DNA of 51,702 nt from Cylindrodendrum hubeiense (Eukaryota; Ascomycota; Sordariomycetes; Hypocreales; Nectriaceae): contig JAANBB010000290.1 of the NCBI GenBank assembly GCA_014621425.1, positions 1-51,702 of the forward strand. Reading direction: 5' to 3'. The notes beneath the pieces were generated by a model that saw only the letters and a program-made list of their open reading frames with translations, did not search any database and had not been told where the DNA came from. This document shows, piece by piece, positions 11,132 through 23,082 of the stretch (position 1 is the first letter of the stretch; every line of letters starts with the position of its first letter). Position numbers and translations under genes: made by a program.

Positions 11132-13810
11132 TAATAACCCACGATCTCGAGAGCGGGGTTAAGTGATTTGATCAGCTGACAAGTGAGGACATGTTCAAAT
11201 TGAGACCTCAAGCCACATGGAAGGAAATACTGGTTCCGGGACCGGGGAAGCCAACACGTCCCGAACAGCCCGGAATCCGATATGCCTCATCTGACTGATT
11301 CATGATTGCTCTTCCGTAGCAGCCGGCGTGATCGGGGGAGGCAGTTGTGGACATGCTAGCCTGGGCCCGGTCGACGTTGATATCGATTTTGAGTTCAGTA
11401 GGGGCTATCTTGATCTTGCCCAGCCTGGTCCGGCCCAGCCCAGCGCGCTCCCCTGAACCCGGGGTGCCTTGCCTTGGGGATAACTGTTGACACACTGATT
11501 GCAACCATCATGTTGGGGTCGCCGAATCGGGAACAAGGGTTGATTGACTAGCTAATCCCTCATGAGTCGCGCTGGAGAAGAATGGTGTTACGCCCAAGGG
11601 GCACCGGTCATGCAATCGAAAGCGATTTTCACTGGCTGCCGTCCAGGTCCTGGGCGGGTGATCCGAGTTGTGTCACGCTGGATGCGGGGGAACGCCCGTG
11701 GCTGACGGTAGGTTTGGTCTAGAAGGCTTCCAGATGTCATGCTCTTGTTGAGAAGAAGTGATGTGGAAGTGAAGGTCGACCACTAGAGCAGCCCGTCTTT
11801 CCCCTAACTTGGCACAGGAACTCTAGCTACCTAGGTAGGTATTGTAGGCAATGGGTGCTGGCGATCGGAACAAGGAAGGCGCTTGGAACGGCGCCGGTTG
11901 TTGATGGAAGCCAATGTTGTAAATCAGCTCGGACACTGTCTTGGATCTTCAGTCATTCAGCATTCGAAAGAAACAGCCACCAATTGCGTCAGCTGGCCAG
12001 GTCAGCAAGAGTGAGCCCAAGGCAGAAAGGCAGACAACGGACGTCAGTGTGCCGGCATAAGACGCAAGCTCCATATTGCATTTGCAGAAGCGAAGAGCCC
12101 GGCAAGGAAACAGGGAGACAAAGCCTGGTCAGCTTGGCAAAGACAGGATAGGCAAATCGTCGGGTCCGATCCAATCAGCACGGGTTGGCAAAACCCTTTG
12201 CGAGACAAGAAACGGTCTCCAGTCCGTTGTTGATGCGACGCAGATCATCACGAGACGTGCGCCCCAGCCATGCCTCGGCTGACGCCAAGTCGAAGCCAGC
12301 CACCGCGGCATGGGCAAATAGGGGATAATAAGTGCCATGTATGCGGCATATGAGCCTGAGGAGGACACAGAGATCTGGTAAGGCCATAGTGGTTATGGCC
12401 GGCCGAGATGGACGTGAAGGTTCACCATTACGCGCGGTCCTGTCAAGTTCAAGAGGGAATGGCTGGGCTCTGGTGGCGATCGTCGTGCTCTCTCGGACTA
12501 TGTAGTAGACCATCCCGGTGGTGCTGGAAGGCCGGGTTAGTGTGCCACGATGGGCGGATCTCACTTTTTGACAGCCGATGAGGTTGGAGAAGGCTATCAG
12601 AGACGAGTCTGAGTGGCTCATTGATGCTTAGCGAACGCGACGTAGTGGTGCACGGTAGTGATGGAAAACTCTTGGCAGAGGCATGGCGCTGATCGCTTGC
12701 GGACATGTTGGACACTCGGAGCCGTCCCAGCCGGGATATGCCTTCACGGTCTTGGAGGGCACTTCTGTATTAGCTCGTAGGGACCACTACGCGAGGATGA
12801 ATGGGCGCCGTCTTGGCCGTCGTGGGTACTGGACTGCTGAGCGTCTCTGGGACGGCTGGGTACGGCAGAGAGGGGCGGGCGATCATGCGGCAGGCACTGC
12901 AACCCATTTGGAATCGCATCATGTCGTATCGTATCCCACGCCGACTGCTATCGCGGACGGGCGGGGGCCGGCCCACAGCAGGAGAGATAAGGCAAAGGAG
13001 TGGGGATGTGGGATGTACGGAGTACAGTACGTACATAGGTACGCAGTACCCAAGGCATGTGTGCCCCGTACAGATTACTCCGTAGTGTGCACTGGAGATG
13101 CTGATAAGGCCGTGGGCCGTGGGCCGTGGGCTGTGGAGCGAGTGGAGGGGCCCGAGGGGCTGGATGTCACTTGGAGAGTCAGGGAAGCGAATAATTAATT
13201 GTCGAGTCCCGATAAGCAGACAAGGTTGAGAATCCAGGACAGAGGAGCTGTTTTGACAAGTCGCATCTGGGGCGAAGGGGGGGCAAGGCAATTGGCAAGC
13301 CGTTGTCGGTGGACTGGAGGGCCTGTACATACCCAAGGTAGGCCTGTGGGCCTGTAGGCTTGTGGGCATGTGGGCTTCGGTGGACCAACTTGTACCACGG
13401 GCCCGGGAAAGTACGTCCCACAGAGGGAGGGCCTTCTGTGATGCAGCGCGTGCCAAGTAACTTAAGGCGAGGCGCCCTGGCCACTTCCTCCCCAGAAGTG
13501 CGATGGATCGCAGATGAGATGAGGGTAGGAGCGCGGCCAGGCAGACGCATAACTCCATGCTCCGTGCCGCTCTGACTGCACTGCAGAAGCACGACGATCA
13601 TTCACTTTCGTGTTGCGGCGGCGTGCTTTCCTGGATTGGGCTGTGCTACGTACGGAGTAATTACAGGCCACCCACAAGCACATGCCGATACTGGCAGAGA
13701 CTTCCAGTAGATCCGTCCCAGCAGGACGGGCAGGCGAGAGGCCCGGGACAAGGGAGCCGGACTGAAGCAGCCACTAGGAATAGTACGCGGCACAGCTTTA
13801 GCCAGGATTG

Positions 13811-13846
13811 CGACGTTCGCGACGTTTGCGACGTTTACGACAGACG
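13811..13846. repeat. 9-bp tandem repeat (CGACGTTYG)
   Basis: Four tandem units (CGACGTTCG, CGACGTTTG, CGACGTTTA, CGACAGACG) are progressively degenerate, in noncoding DNA. Confidence 0.75.
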
Positions 13847-14100
13847 AGTTGCTCGATCGAGGTGGCCAGGGCGTCGGCGGGGGTGCACAGTCGACGTCGA
13901 GAGACTCGAGTCTGAAGCAGCCGGCCGGCGAAAATAAGAAAAAGGACAGCCTGCCTGTTGGGATCACCAGTCCCAGCTGGGCAGGAAGTACGACATTGTC
14001 GCGTGATGCGGTGACCAGCGTTGCAGGCATCCCTGATGGACGTTAGACCTGGGCAGCCTGGGGGGGAAAAGGTCGCTTCAGATTGGATGCTGACCGCGCC

Positions 14101-14167
14101 GTGGCTGCGACTGACGGCGACTGACGGCGACTGACTGCGACTGACGGCGACTGACTGCGACTAACTA
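14101..14167. repeat. 10-bp tandem repeat (CTGACGGCGA)
   Basis: About six units alternate between CTGACGGCGA and CTGACTGCGA, in noncoding DNA. The 10-bp period gives in-phase spacing around the helix, as may occur in regulatory arrays; this is inference only. Confidence 0.8.
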
Positions 14168-17100
14168 CACTGCACCTGAGTGCTGCGACAGGGCTTGCGT
14201 GGATGTGGCTCCTTCTGGACTGCAGGGGAACCCTGGGAAAGCCCTGTGTCCCAGCCATCCAAGCCATCGAACCAGCAGTGCGTGCGCCTCCCCACTCGCA
14301 TTGATCCTCAACTCGCCCGTCCATTTTCGACCACCGACGATGACGAGGGTCAAACACCAAGATGCCTTGGCAGCACAATTACCGCTACAGGAAGCCGATA
14401 CTGCCTACGCCAGCAACACCCGTGCCGGTGCGTGCCAATACCAATGCCGGGGGCGGTGGCTGTTGCCGGGCCTGGTGAGCTTGGTGATGGGGCTTGGTGA
14501 TGGGGCATGCCGTGTGCTGCTCCTCCAGACAGCGGCATTTCCCCAACGTCCCTGGAAGGATCCCTGACTTGGCGAACAGACTTGTACTGGTACCGACGAC
14601 ACTCGTCGGTCCGCATCGCCAGGCTTCACTGCCGCAGTCGTGCGACGGTTCTGTTGGACAACCGACACTGCCAGCACGAAGAAAAGTCATCACCGCTGCC
14701 GTTACTCATCCACGAGACACCACGGGGCACCACAAGGCACCACATAGCTGACGTCCTTGTTGCGTTGCAAGCCCTAGCCGGATGCAGCCAGCCACGGCCG
14801 AGTCATCGACTCATCTCTGCTCTCCTGCCGCCCGCCACAAAAGCCAAAGCCTCTGTTGGCGTTTTTGGCACGCCAGAGCCCATGTGCGAATGCCCCGTGA
14901 ATCATTATTCCACGGCATCGTGGTCAAGTACTGTATCAGCATCATCATCTTTTTTAACAGGGCCTTGACGCCACCAAATGCGCCGCCCAGAATGCGACAC
15001 CATCCTAGGGTCCAGAAAAAGGCCTCGCGCCCGTTCAGTAACTCTCGTCGACCAATCCCCAGCGTCCGAAAACCTTTATCCCTGCCCGCTGCTATCTCTC
15101 GGCATCAGGGGAATGGAACCACAAGAAGCCCACTAACCGCGAGGTGTTACAGGGAAAGAGTCTTGATCCGATCGAAAGTACATCACTCGGTACAACAGGC
15201 CCAAGTGGCACCTCGGGCACCGAAGAGGCGGCCCTGAGGTACCTGTGCGACCGTTGCGGCGTACCGCAATGCTCAGATCCTTCCAGGGCAGACTGGCTTG
15301 CCCGACCGCCTGCGCCCAGATGCTAAGAGTGGGAGCAACGATGTGCCCAGTGACATTCGCAGACACCTGCTACCGGGCCCAGGTCTCCAGCCCGAGGTTT
15401 GATCTTGTCGAATTTCATCGGGTTTGCTCCACTGGGCTGCGTTGCCCGCAGTGTCTGACCGCTGTCCGACTTATCTGTTTGGCGATTCAGTGGTACGCTT
15501 GTCTTGTGTCTTGGTCGCCCATAGCCCACATCCCGCAGTCACCCACTGCCACCTACCGATTCAGTTCAGCTCACTGAGCTCGGGCTTCATGTTCTGCACG
15601 AAATGTGATCAGCACGTCGACGCCTAATTTTCTTTTGTTCATCTCCCTTCTTCAACACGTTTATGATTTGCATCGGCAGCATGTCCCACGAGACAATAAC
15701 GGTACGGATAGGTCTTAATATGATGCCTCCCGCCCATCCCGCGAACCCCCGTCGCACTTCCCCGGTCCCTGCCCGCTATCTCGCCTGTCTGGCCGCCTCC
15801 ATGGCTGTCGGCTGAACCTAGAGGGCTGGCCGAGGTGGCGGCGGACGGCGCTGCCCATTCTTCAACGATCGGGTCTCATTTAGCGCACCGCCATTACGCT
15901 GGTATCGCGGTCAGGGTGAGAAAGTGAGGCTCTGTGGTGGTACGCGTGTTCCTGACAGATAGAGATGGAGGTGTCTCTCTGTGCGAATACTGGAGCCTTA
16001 TTCGAGACATGGCTCAGATCCTTGAGACTGGCAGCAACCTTAAGCTTCGCCCTAGGAGGCGGCGCGGACGTCCAACAGCACATTCCGTGTAGACTGAGCA
16101 CCTCATGTATTGGTACCCTGGGTGGTCTGATTCCACAGCCGTCACACAGGGCACAGAACACAGGGCACAGCGCCGAATCAAGTTGGCTCCCGTCCCTCTC
16201 TTCATCGCCAGTCTGGTCTGGTTGCTTACCAGCACCAAGTAGCTTGCCAAGACAGAGCCAGTCGGCCCCACGCCCAGGTCGCCTACGCCCCCGTCCTATC
16301 TTGGCCCCTTCAAGGCGCGCTAAACCAACATCTCCTCCAGCCCGGTGGAGTCGACTTCCCCATCCTTGGCCCTGGCCAGGCCCATCTCACCCTGGGACAC
16401 GCCCCCCAAATGGGCCTCAACTGGCAAAATCGGACCCTCCACGGGCACTCCCTCCACGGCCAACGGAGCTACGGACTTGGGGGCTACGAACAACGGGCGC
16501 TGTCGTGTGTGCGACTCGACGACTCGACGCTACTCCGGATACGCTGCCCGGGCCCTCGATTCGCCCACGCCCACCACCTCGCCTCCGCAATATCTTGCGA
16601 CCAGCCGCACCTTGCCCACCTCCACCTCTGACTTTCACTCACACTTGCTCTTACTCTCATTCACTCCCAAATTGTCGTCTACATTTCCGGACCTTCGCTC
16701 GCAATTCAGAGACCGATTGTATCGCGATTGTTGGCGCGTACTCCTACGTCTAATACAACTCACCACTTCCACTCGCCACCATCAGATTACGCAGCATTGC
16801 GAATGCACTCCCGGCTCGCGACGACTGGCCCCCGTCCGTCTCAATCTCCGATTCCGACTCCGTTCCTGCATAGTCGAACCTCTCGCTCCTGTCTCGCCAT
16901 CGGCCTGCCCATATCGACGATCTCCTGTCGCCCGCCCGCGTCTTTGATGCTGTCGCCTTCTCCACCCCGGCCGCTGTTTTAATGCATCCGTTGCTGGACC
17001 TGCCGCTACCGCTACTGCTGCCGCCCCAGTGCCACCACCGGCCACCTCATGCCCGTCTGAACCCTCAAGACATCTCGGGCCTAAAAGACGGCACAACACC

Positions 17101-17236
17101 ACCGCCTCCGCTCCAGCCTCTTACATCACACTCGTTGTGATCTCCGACTAGGCCCCCAAGTCGAACCCGTTTCGCCTCCCTCGCTCGTCGGGCCCTCTGC
17201 GGAGGACGGCGAGCGTGGACCGCCATCGCTATCGCC

Positions 17237-18869
17237 ATGACGCTCTACTCTGATCCCCCGGCCCTTCGCGAATTCAAGTACGACAAACCCACCTTGCTCG
17301 TATGCTGGTGGGCAACATCCTTCTGTACCCTTATAATCCTCCTGCGACTCGCTGGTCGCTTTATCCGAACCGAACGACTCTTTACCGAAGATCGCATCGC
17401 CGCCCTCGCATTAATTCCCTTGTACCTGCGCATGGGCTGCGTTCATTATATCCTCCTCTATGGTACCAATAATGCCAATCTCGACGACGTGGAACTCAGC
17501 GACGAGGAATTGCGTAGAAAAGAGATCGCCAGTGGCCTCGTGCTGGCTAGCCGGATTTTCTACGCCGCGACGTATGTGGCGTGCCCTCCCTCAGAATTTT
17601 ATTCACCGCTTGCATCCAATCCGTTTGTGCCTGGAACCTTTTAGCTGACCATTCACCCGTAGCTTATGGATTCTCAAGGGAACCATCCTCGAATTCCTCC
17701 GTCGATTGACCCGCGCCACCTGGGAGCGCTCGTGGCAGACCACGCTGCGCGTCATCCGGGTCATCCTTATCGCCACCTTTGTCGCTGTGGTCATCAGCGA
17801 TCTCGCCGAGTGCCAACCTTTCAGCCACTACTGGCAGGTTTTGCCAGACCCTGGCGGTCAATGTCGCCAGGGATACGCGCAGCTCATTACCATGGCAGTG
17901 TGCAATGTTTTCACTGACTTGCTACTTGTCGTCTTCCCAGTCCCTATCATCGTTACTAGCCAGATGACTGTGAGGAGGAAGGTTCAGCTCGTTATGCTCT
18001 TCTCTCTCAGCCTGTCAGTGGTCGGCGTGACTCTGTACCGGGTACCGAACATCATCAGAGAAGATGGTCGACAGCAGTACCGCTCCCTTCTTGCCTCGGT
18101 CGAGCTCCTATTTGCAACGGCTTCTGCCAATTCCTTGGTGCTAGGCTCGTTTGTGCGAGATCGAGGTCTAAAGAAGCAAAAGTTCCGCCGAGCTTCAATT
18201 GCCGAATCTTTTGACCCATCGCTTCATCCCCGGCGACCGACGCTGCATCGCCACTGGGGCAGCGACGAGGATCTCGTACGAGATCTTGGAATGACCGTCG
18301 ATCCCGAGCTACGCGACCAACCCGATACCCCCGAAGACGGCACTCCTATTCAGTTTATGCCCGCCCCGATTATCAGAAAACTGGATCAAGATCTCGAACG
18401 CTGGCAGTTCCCGCAACGACAACGCAGCAACGCAGAGCGGAGTGATGACTCCCTCCTCACACATGACCCTCTTACTTTAACGAGGAGCGAGCAAATGGCC
18501 ACGCCGAGAAGGGTTTCATTCTTCGACGTGGGCGGGCTATTGGACCCTCCCCGTGAAAGCAATGGAAGCTTACGACCAGGAAGTTATACTTCGTCCAACG
18601 GGGACTCGGGCCCGGCCCACTCCCCTCCAGCCCCTTCAGTGACGGCCGGCAGCAGGGGCTTCCGCCGAGGCTCCACGGCCTTGCTTCAGGACATTGGTGG
18701 CTTCCTTGGGCCGAGACAGACGCGGCCTAAGGTCCGTTCCGGGGGGACCGAACTACAACCTATACCACAGTCACAGCAAGATCTGAGACTAAACCCACAC
18801 GGAAAGACCGAGCCGGAGCTCCGAGATCCGGGTGGTCTTTTGGCGCACAGCATCCATGCACTCAAATGA
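17237..18869 (+). CDS. Seven-helix rhodopsin-domain membrane protein (PTH11-like, no CFEM)
   Basis: Exons 17237-17571 and 17663-18869 are joined across a 91-nt intron with donor GTATGT, giving 513 residues. Seven hydrophobic segments are visible: around residues 18-40, 53-75, 95-125 (spanning the splice as YAAT|LWILKGTILEFL), 140-160, 185-215, 225-250 and 260-285. They are followed by a hydrophilic tail of ~220 residues rich in Ser, Pro and Arg. The pattern fits the fungal rhodopsin-like integral membrane family related to PTH11 receptors. The Cys-rich extracellular CFEM module of some PTH11 proteins is absent. Loop residues WERSWQTTLRVIRV and the seventh helix segment ELLFATASANSLVLGSFVRD are typical of this family as I remember it. 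No ligand is known; a signalling role at the plasma membrane is inference. Reading through the intron would stop the protein at 17644. Confidence 0.82.
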
Positions 18870-19776
18870 TGCGCTGTGACCTCATTACGGCCGCTATAAA
18901 CGGCCTATATCTATTGCTCACGACATGTATAATGACGGCAGCAGGACGTTGTAAGATGAGGGCTTTTTCTAGGACTTTTTCGGCTGTAGATATATTGGAC
19001 GTCCGGCTGGCGTTTCACATGGCGTCGACTATGTGCACGGAATGATTGCGGGGCGTGGACAAGATATCATGAAGATACGAGGCCCGAGGAGATAGGAGCG
19101 ATGGTGTAAGTGAGGGCTGCGGCCTGATGGCAGTTTTTGCCTTTTTTGTTTCTTGTTATGGGTCTTTTTTGGGCGTCTCGTCAGGCAGGTATGGGACAAG
19201 ACATTGGTTGGAACTAGTTACATATACCCCGGCTGAAAGCCAAGTTTACGATGGATGGACGAATGGATGGGTTGATGGGATTGCAGGATAGTCTCCGTTG
19301 CGGTGGACTACGGGATGGACGCATGAGAAATTCATTGTTTCAAGCCCAACCTAAGCTGTTCCCTTTGCTCAGAATCGCGAGACGTGTTGCAATGTGAACA
19401 ACAAACGTGTGCACAAGTGATGTATTGTTCTGAGTGTGCAATCTCAATTCCTCCCGTCAAATCCTGCCAGTCGGTTAGGCTTTCACATGAAAAATAGGAG
19501 GCTTCTCATGTTAGATTCACCTGGAGTCTCTCATGACCTTTTAATAAAAATATACTTGGTGAATAAGTCTTGATTGGCTCTGCTACGGCATCGCACAATA
19601 TACATAAGAACCCCTGGAACGCCAGCTTTTTGAACCTCAAGTGCAGATCGACGCCTCCATCCTCGTACCAAAAGCCCAGTCTTGATCCTATCCAAGAGCT
19701 CCCATCGTCCGCACACCCCCACGGCTTCGCCACGTACTCATAATCATCCTCAACCCTGACCTAGGTGGAGGGAGAC
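18870..19776. other. Convergent intergenic region
   Basis: This region separates the ends of the rhodopsin-domain gene and RPB5, so it should hold both 3' UTRs. T-rich stretches near 18960-19160 are present. A small inverted repeat CTAGGT...ACCTAG lies near 19761-19780, close to the RPB5 stop. No gene is supported. Confidence 0.6.
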
Positions 19777-20678
19777 CTAGACGCACAGTCTGTAGCTAGC
19801 ATAGCGGCCGGCCGTCTCACTGTTTCGGATAATCTTGACAACGTGGCCGCGCTTGAGGCCGAGGTAACGGGCGACCGGGTCCTTCTGCAGGATTCGGGGC
19901 AGCTGGGTCTCCTTGAGACGGTAGCGCTTCAGCAGGGCGATCTTCTCCTCACGGGAGAGCAGAACGTGCTTGGGGACGAGCTCGTGGTGGGTGATGTTGA
20001 CGAGCAGGTCGTCCTCGAGGAAGCACTCGATCTTGGTGAGGTTCTCGACACCAGCGAGCGACTTGCGGGCGGCGGGGGACAGGGGCACGTGGGTGACCAT
20101 GATGCCGGTCTTATAGTTGTTGGTGATGGTGTACTGCGCGAACTGGCGAATCTGGGCGACTCCGAACTGCTTATCTGAGAGGAACTCGACCCAAATGGGG
20201 CCGCAGTCGGGCACGGGGTCCGGGTTCGCGTCCGTGGCGGGGGGGGTGAACTTCTTGAGCATAGAGTCGCTGGGGCGCGCAGAGAACTGGAGCTTTCCTC
20301 GGCTATGAGGAGGCGGCTTGTGGTCAGCGGGTTTGTTCTCGGTGTGCGGACAGATGATTGCTGATGGGGGAGTCTCACTTGACAGAGCCGTCGGGGTTGC
20401 AGTACTCGTCGCGGAAGCGGTCGAGGGAGATGCTAACTTCCTCTTCGGCAAGCTCGTATTCCTGGGTCTGGTTAGCGTGGCAATGGGGCGGATGGAGCGG
20501 ATTGGGCGGGTTGGGCGGAACAAAGAATGTTATCATGGTCGTCGAGGGCATCGCGACATGACAAGGCAACAGGAAGTCTTACCCGGTCGGCAACCATCTC
20601 ATGGACGGTCCTCCAGGCTCGCCAGAGCCTCACCACCTCCTTGGACTTGGCATCTGTGGGTACGGTATCGATATCCAT
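19777..20678 (-). CDS. RPB5: RNA polymerases I, II and III shared subunit RPABC1 (Rpb5)
   Basis: Minus-strand exons 20678-20583, 20461-20379 and 20302-19777 join through introns of 121 and 76 nt (phases 0 and 2) to give 234 residues; yeast has 215. The N-terminal jaw domain is spread over the first exons and starts MDIDTVPTD. The third exon carries RGKLQFSARPSD, then CGPIWVEFLSDKQFGV. The C-terminal assembly domain is almost invariant: ITHHELVPKHVLLSREEK, then LPRILQKDPVARYLG, then SETAGRYASYR at the C-terminus. The protein is a structural subunit of all three nuclear RNA polymerases, located in the lower jaw facing downstream DNA. The gene is divergent from BFR1 across 783 bp. Confidence 0.95.
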
Positions 20679-21461
20679 TGTTGCGGTGGCCGTGGGCGAG
20701 GGTCGAAGAGGGCCGATTCGATTGTCGTGGAGTTGAAAGAATCCCGGGCCCTCTCAAAAATGTTTCGCTCAGCCTTGCATGGCCGCCGCAAAGTCCAGCG
20801 CTGGGAGCGGGTCGACCAGCAGTGAGGGTCATGTGATCAGGCGGGTGCGCCACAGCAACCGCCACGGCTCACTCGCCACAACAGCGACGAGGACAACCCC
20901 CTCCGGGCCTCGGTGAACTGGCAACAAGCAAGCACCCTTGACCCCGTCAGTGGTCAGTGTGCGCCGCTAGGGGAAGGGAGCCGAACAAGGGCCGTCAACA
21001 GAATCCAGACTGGAGGACTCCGCCGCGACGGACAGCGCACTACAGCGTACCTACATAGTCCAGCGCCTGCCAGGTAGGGGCTAGTACGGACACAAGTACG
21101 GGCACAGGTGCGCTATGGAGGGGCCACCCACTCAGCTTCCAGCGGCTTCCAGGGCCATTGCGCGCTGGAGGTGCTGTACGCAGTAGGTTCAGGGGCGCAC
21201 AGACCCCAACGGCTCACAATCGCAAAGCAGACACGGGGCAGCAAGAAAGTGGTGGAATTTCAATTTCAATTTCGACCCTTTGGGGCTTCCAGTTTTTTCC
21301 CTTCTTCACTCCTGTCCCGGCCACCACGTGTCGTCGCTCTTCTCCCATCTCCTCCCCGTCCGCCGACTCTTCTCGAGCCGCTCGCCTCGGCTCCGTCAGT
21401 CCCTTCGGTCCCTTCTCTCTCCAGAACGCCCCGTCCCGTTCGACGCATCCCCTCCATCGCA
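20679..21461. promoter_or_regulatory. Divergent promoter region RPB5 / BFR1
   Basis: 783 bp lie between the two start codons. A CT-rich leader (TTCCCTTCTTCACTCCTGTC and beyond) precedes the BFR1 ATG, as is common for highly expressed fungal genes. No TATA box is obvious on either side. Confidence 0.6.
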
Positions 21462-23082
21462 ATGGCCGAGACTGCGACTGCGACTGCCACCGCCCCTGCG
21501 GCGGACAAGGCTCCCGCGACGCGCCCTACCAAGCCCGACGATAATGTCTTTAAGGAGGAGCTCGCCAAGGCTGAGAAGGCTCACAAGGCCTCCATGGACC
21601 TCTTGGTACGACCTCAATTCCTCCTCCTCTCCCCCCGTGAAGCTGCCAACGGCATATGCCCAGCCATCAATCAGCCCAGGTTCCACTTCTGTGGCCTCAT
21701 CTCTCGCCAAGAGATGACCATCCCAGCTAACACGATTTCTCTATAGAGCGGTATCAAGGCCAAGATCGATATTGCCATGCCCAACAAGAGCAAGGACCAG
21801 CCCAGCCCGACCCAGAAGCGACGAACGGAGCTCATTGCCCAGGCCAACGAGATCCGCCAGAAGCAGGCTGGTGGCAAGAACGCTCGCTCTAGCAAGCTCG
21901 AGCAAATCAAGCGCTTCGATGAGCAGGTCCGCAGCCGAATTGCCGAGCAGAAGACGGCCAAGAGCAAGGTTCCCTTCAAGAGCCTCGAGGATGTCGATCG
22001 CCAGATCGCCAGCCTTGACAAGCAGGTCAACTCGGGCACCATGAAGCTCGTCGACGAGAAGAAGGCCCTCTCCGACATCTCCAGCCTGCGCAAGGTCCGC
22101 AAGAACTTTGGCCAGTTCGAGGACTCGCAGAAGCAGATTGACGACCTGCGCGCCAAGATCAAGGAGATCAAGGACAGCATGGAGGACCCCGAGCAGAAGG
22201 CCATGTCTGAGCAGTACAACAAGATCCAGGCCGAGCTCGATGCCATCAAGGCCGAGCAGGACGAGGCCTACAAGGGCCTGTCAAGCCTGCGTGACGAGCG
22301 ATCTAAGCTCCAGGCCGAGCAGCAGGAGAAGTACACCGCTATCCGCAAGCTCAAGGACGACTACTACGGTCAGAAGAAGGCTTACCAGGCCTTTGAGCGT
22401 GAGGCTCGTGACCGATACCGCGAGAAGCAGAAGGCCGAGCACGAGCGTGTCATCAAGGAGCGCAAGAAGGTCGATGCTGAGCGCCGCCTCGCCGACGCCA
22501 GCGACCCTGCCTACCTGGACGAGATCCGACGCGCCCACAGCCTGCTGGCGTTCCTTGACCCCAGCCACAAGGTCGAGAAGGGCCCCCTGATGGCTGATAC
22601 CGGTCTTGGCGCTCAGGCCCAGCGAACCGTCGACGAGGCTGGCCTTAAGGGCACCAAGCTCGTCAGCAAGAAGGACCGCGAGGAGGAGTATGCCCCTGCC
22701 GCCAAGAAGGGCAAGAAGGGCAAGAAGGTCGGCGCCAGCGCTGCCACCTCCAAGTTCTTCAACTGCCCCCCCTCTGTCGTTGAGGATTGCACCGCCATGG
22801 GCATTGAACCCCCCATGAGCGCCCTCGACGTTCCCACTGTCACCGAGAAGGTCCGCGCCAAGCTCGAGAAGTGGAAGAGCGACCAAGAGGCTCAGACCAA
22901 GCGCGTAAGTACCTTCTATTTACCCCTGAATGAATGCAATGGGCTAACAGACTCTCCAGAACATCGACGAGGCCAAGCGACAGATCGAGGAGATCGAGAA
23001 GGCTGAGGCCAATGGCGAGAAGGTCGACGAGGTCGCCTCAAGCCTCAAGGAGACTTCCATCTCCGAGAAGCAGGAGTCGTAA
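21462..23082 (+). CDS. BFR1: Nuclear segregation / polysome protein Bfr1
   Basis: Exons 21462-21605, 21747-22904 and 22960-23082 join through introns of 141 and 55 nt (both phase 0) to give 474 residues. The protein starts with an Ala/Thr/Pro-rich head, followed by long charged coiled-coil stretches from about residue 50 to 280 (for example SRIAEQKTAKSKVPFKSLED). Next comes the ARRAHSLLAFLDP-like segment near 270, a Lys-rich patch (AAKKGKKGKKVG), the conserved SKFFNCPPSVVEDCTAMGIE segment near 355, and a final coiled coil. This is the layout of Bfr1, an RNA-associated protein of ER-bound polysomes that in yeast works with Scp160 and affects ploidy and brefeldin A resistance. Strong codon bias towards C-ending codons fits high expression. 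The ATG chosen gives the shortest leader consistent with the conserved N-terminus. Confidence 0.92.

Larger units (their letters stand above)
10846..17236. other. 6.4 kb gene-poor, repeat-bearing intergenic region
   Basis: No open frame here has convincing composition, splice pattern or domain. All candidates overlap others on the opposite strand and are rich in Pro/Arg/Ser/His. The region contains several short tandem repeats listed separately, three of the four TACGGAGTA-type 9-mers of the window, and TACCTAGGTA at 11828-11837. The last ~600 bp before 17237 are CT-rich and probably form the leader and promoter of the rhodopsin-domain gene. A noncoding transcript cannot be excluded. Confidence 0.55.

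Noticed and set aside
12175..13558. Several 140-260-codon frames on both strands in the gene-poor block
   Set aside because: Mutually overlapping, GC-driven, with repeat-derived residues and no splice consensus pattern.
15965..16753. 262-codon ATG frame before the rhodopsin-domain gene
   Set aside because: Pro/Arg/Ser/Leu-rich composition typical of CT-rich leader DNA, no domain, and overlaps other open frames on both strands.
19765..20178. 137-codon plus-strand frame opposite RPB5
   Set aside because: Shadow of the highly conserved RPB5 third exon; starts without good context and has biased Val/Leu/Gly composition.
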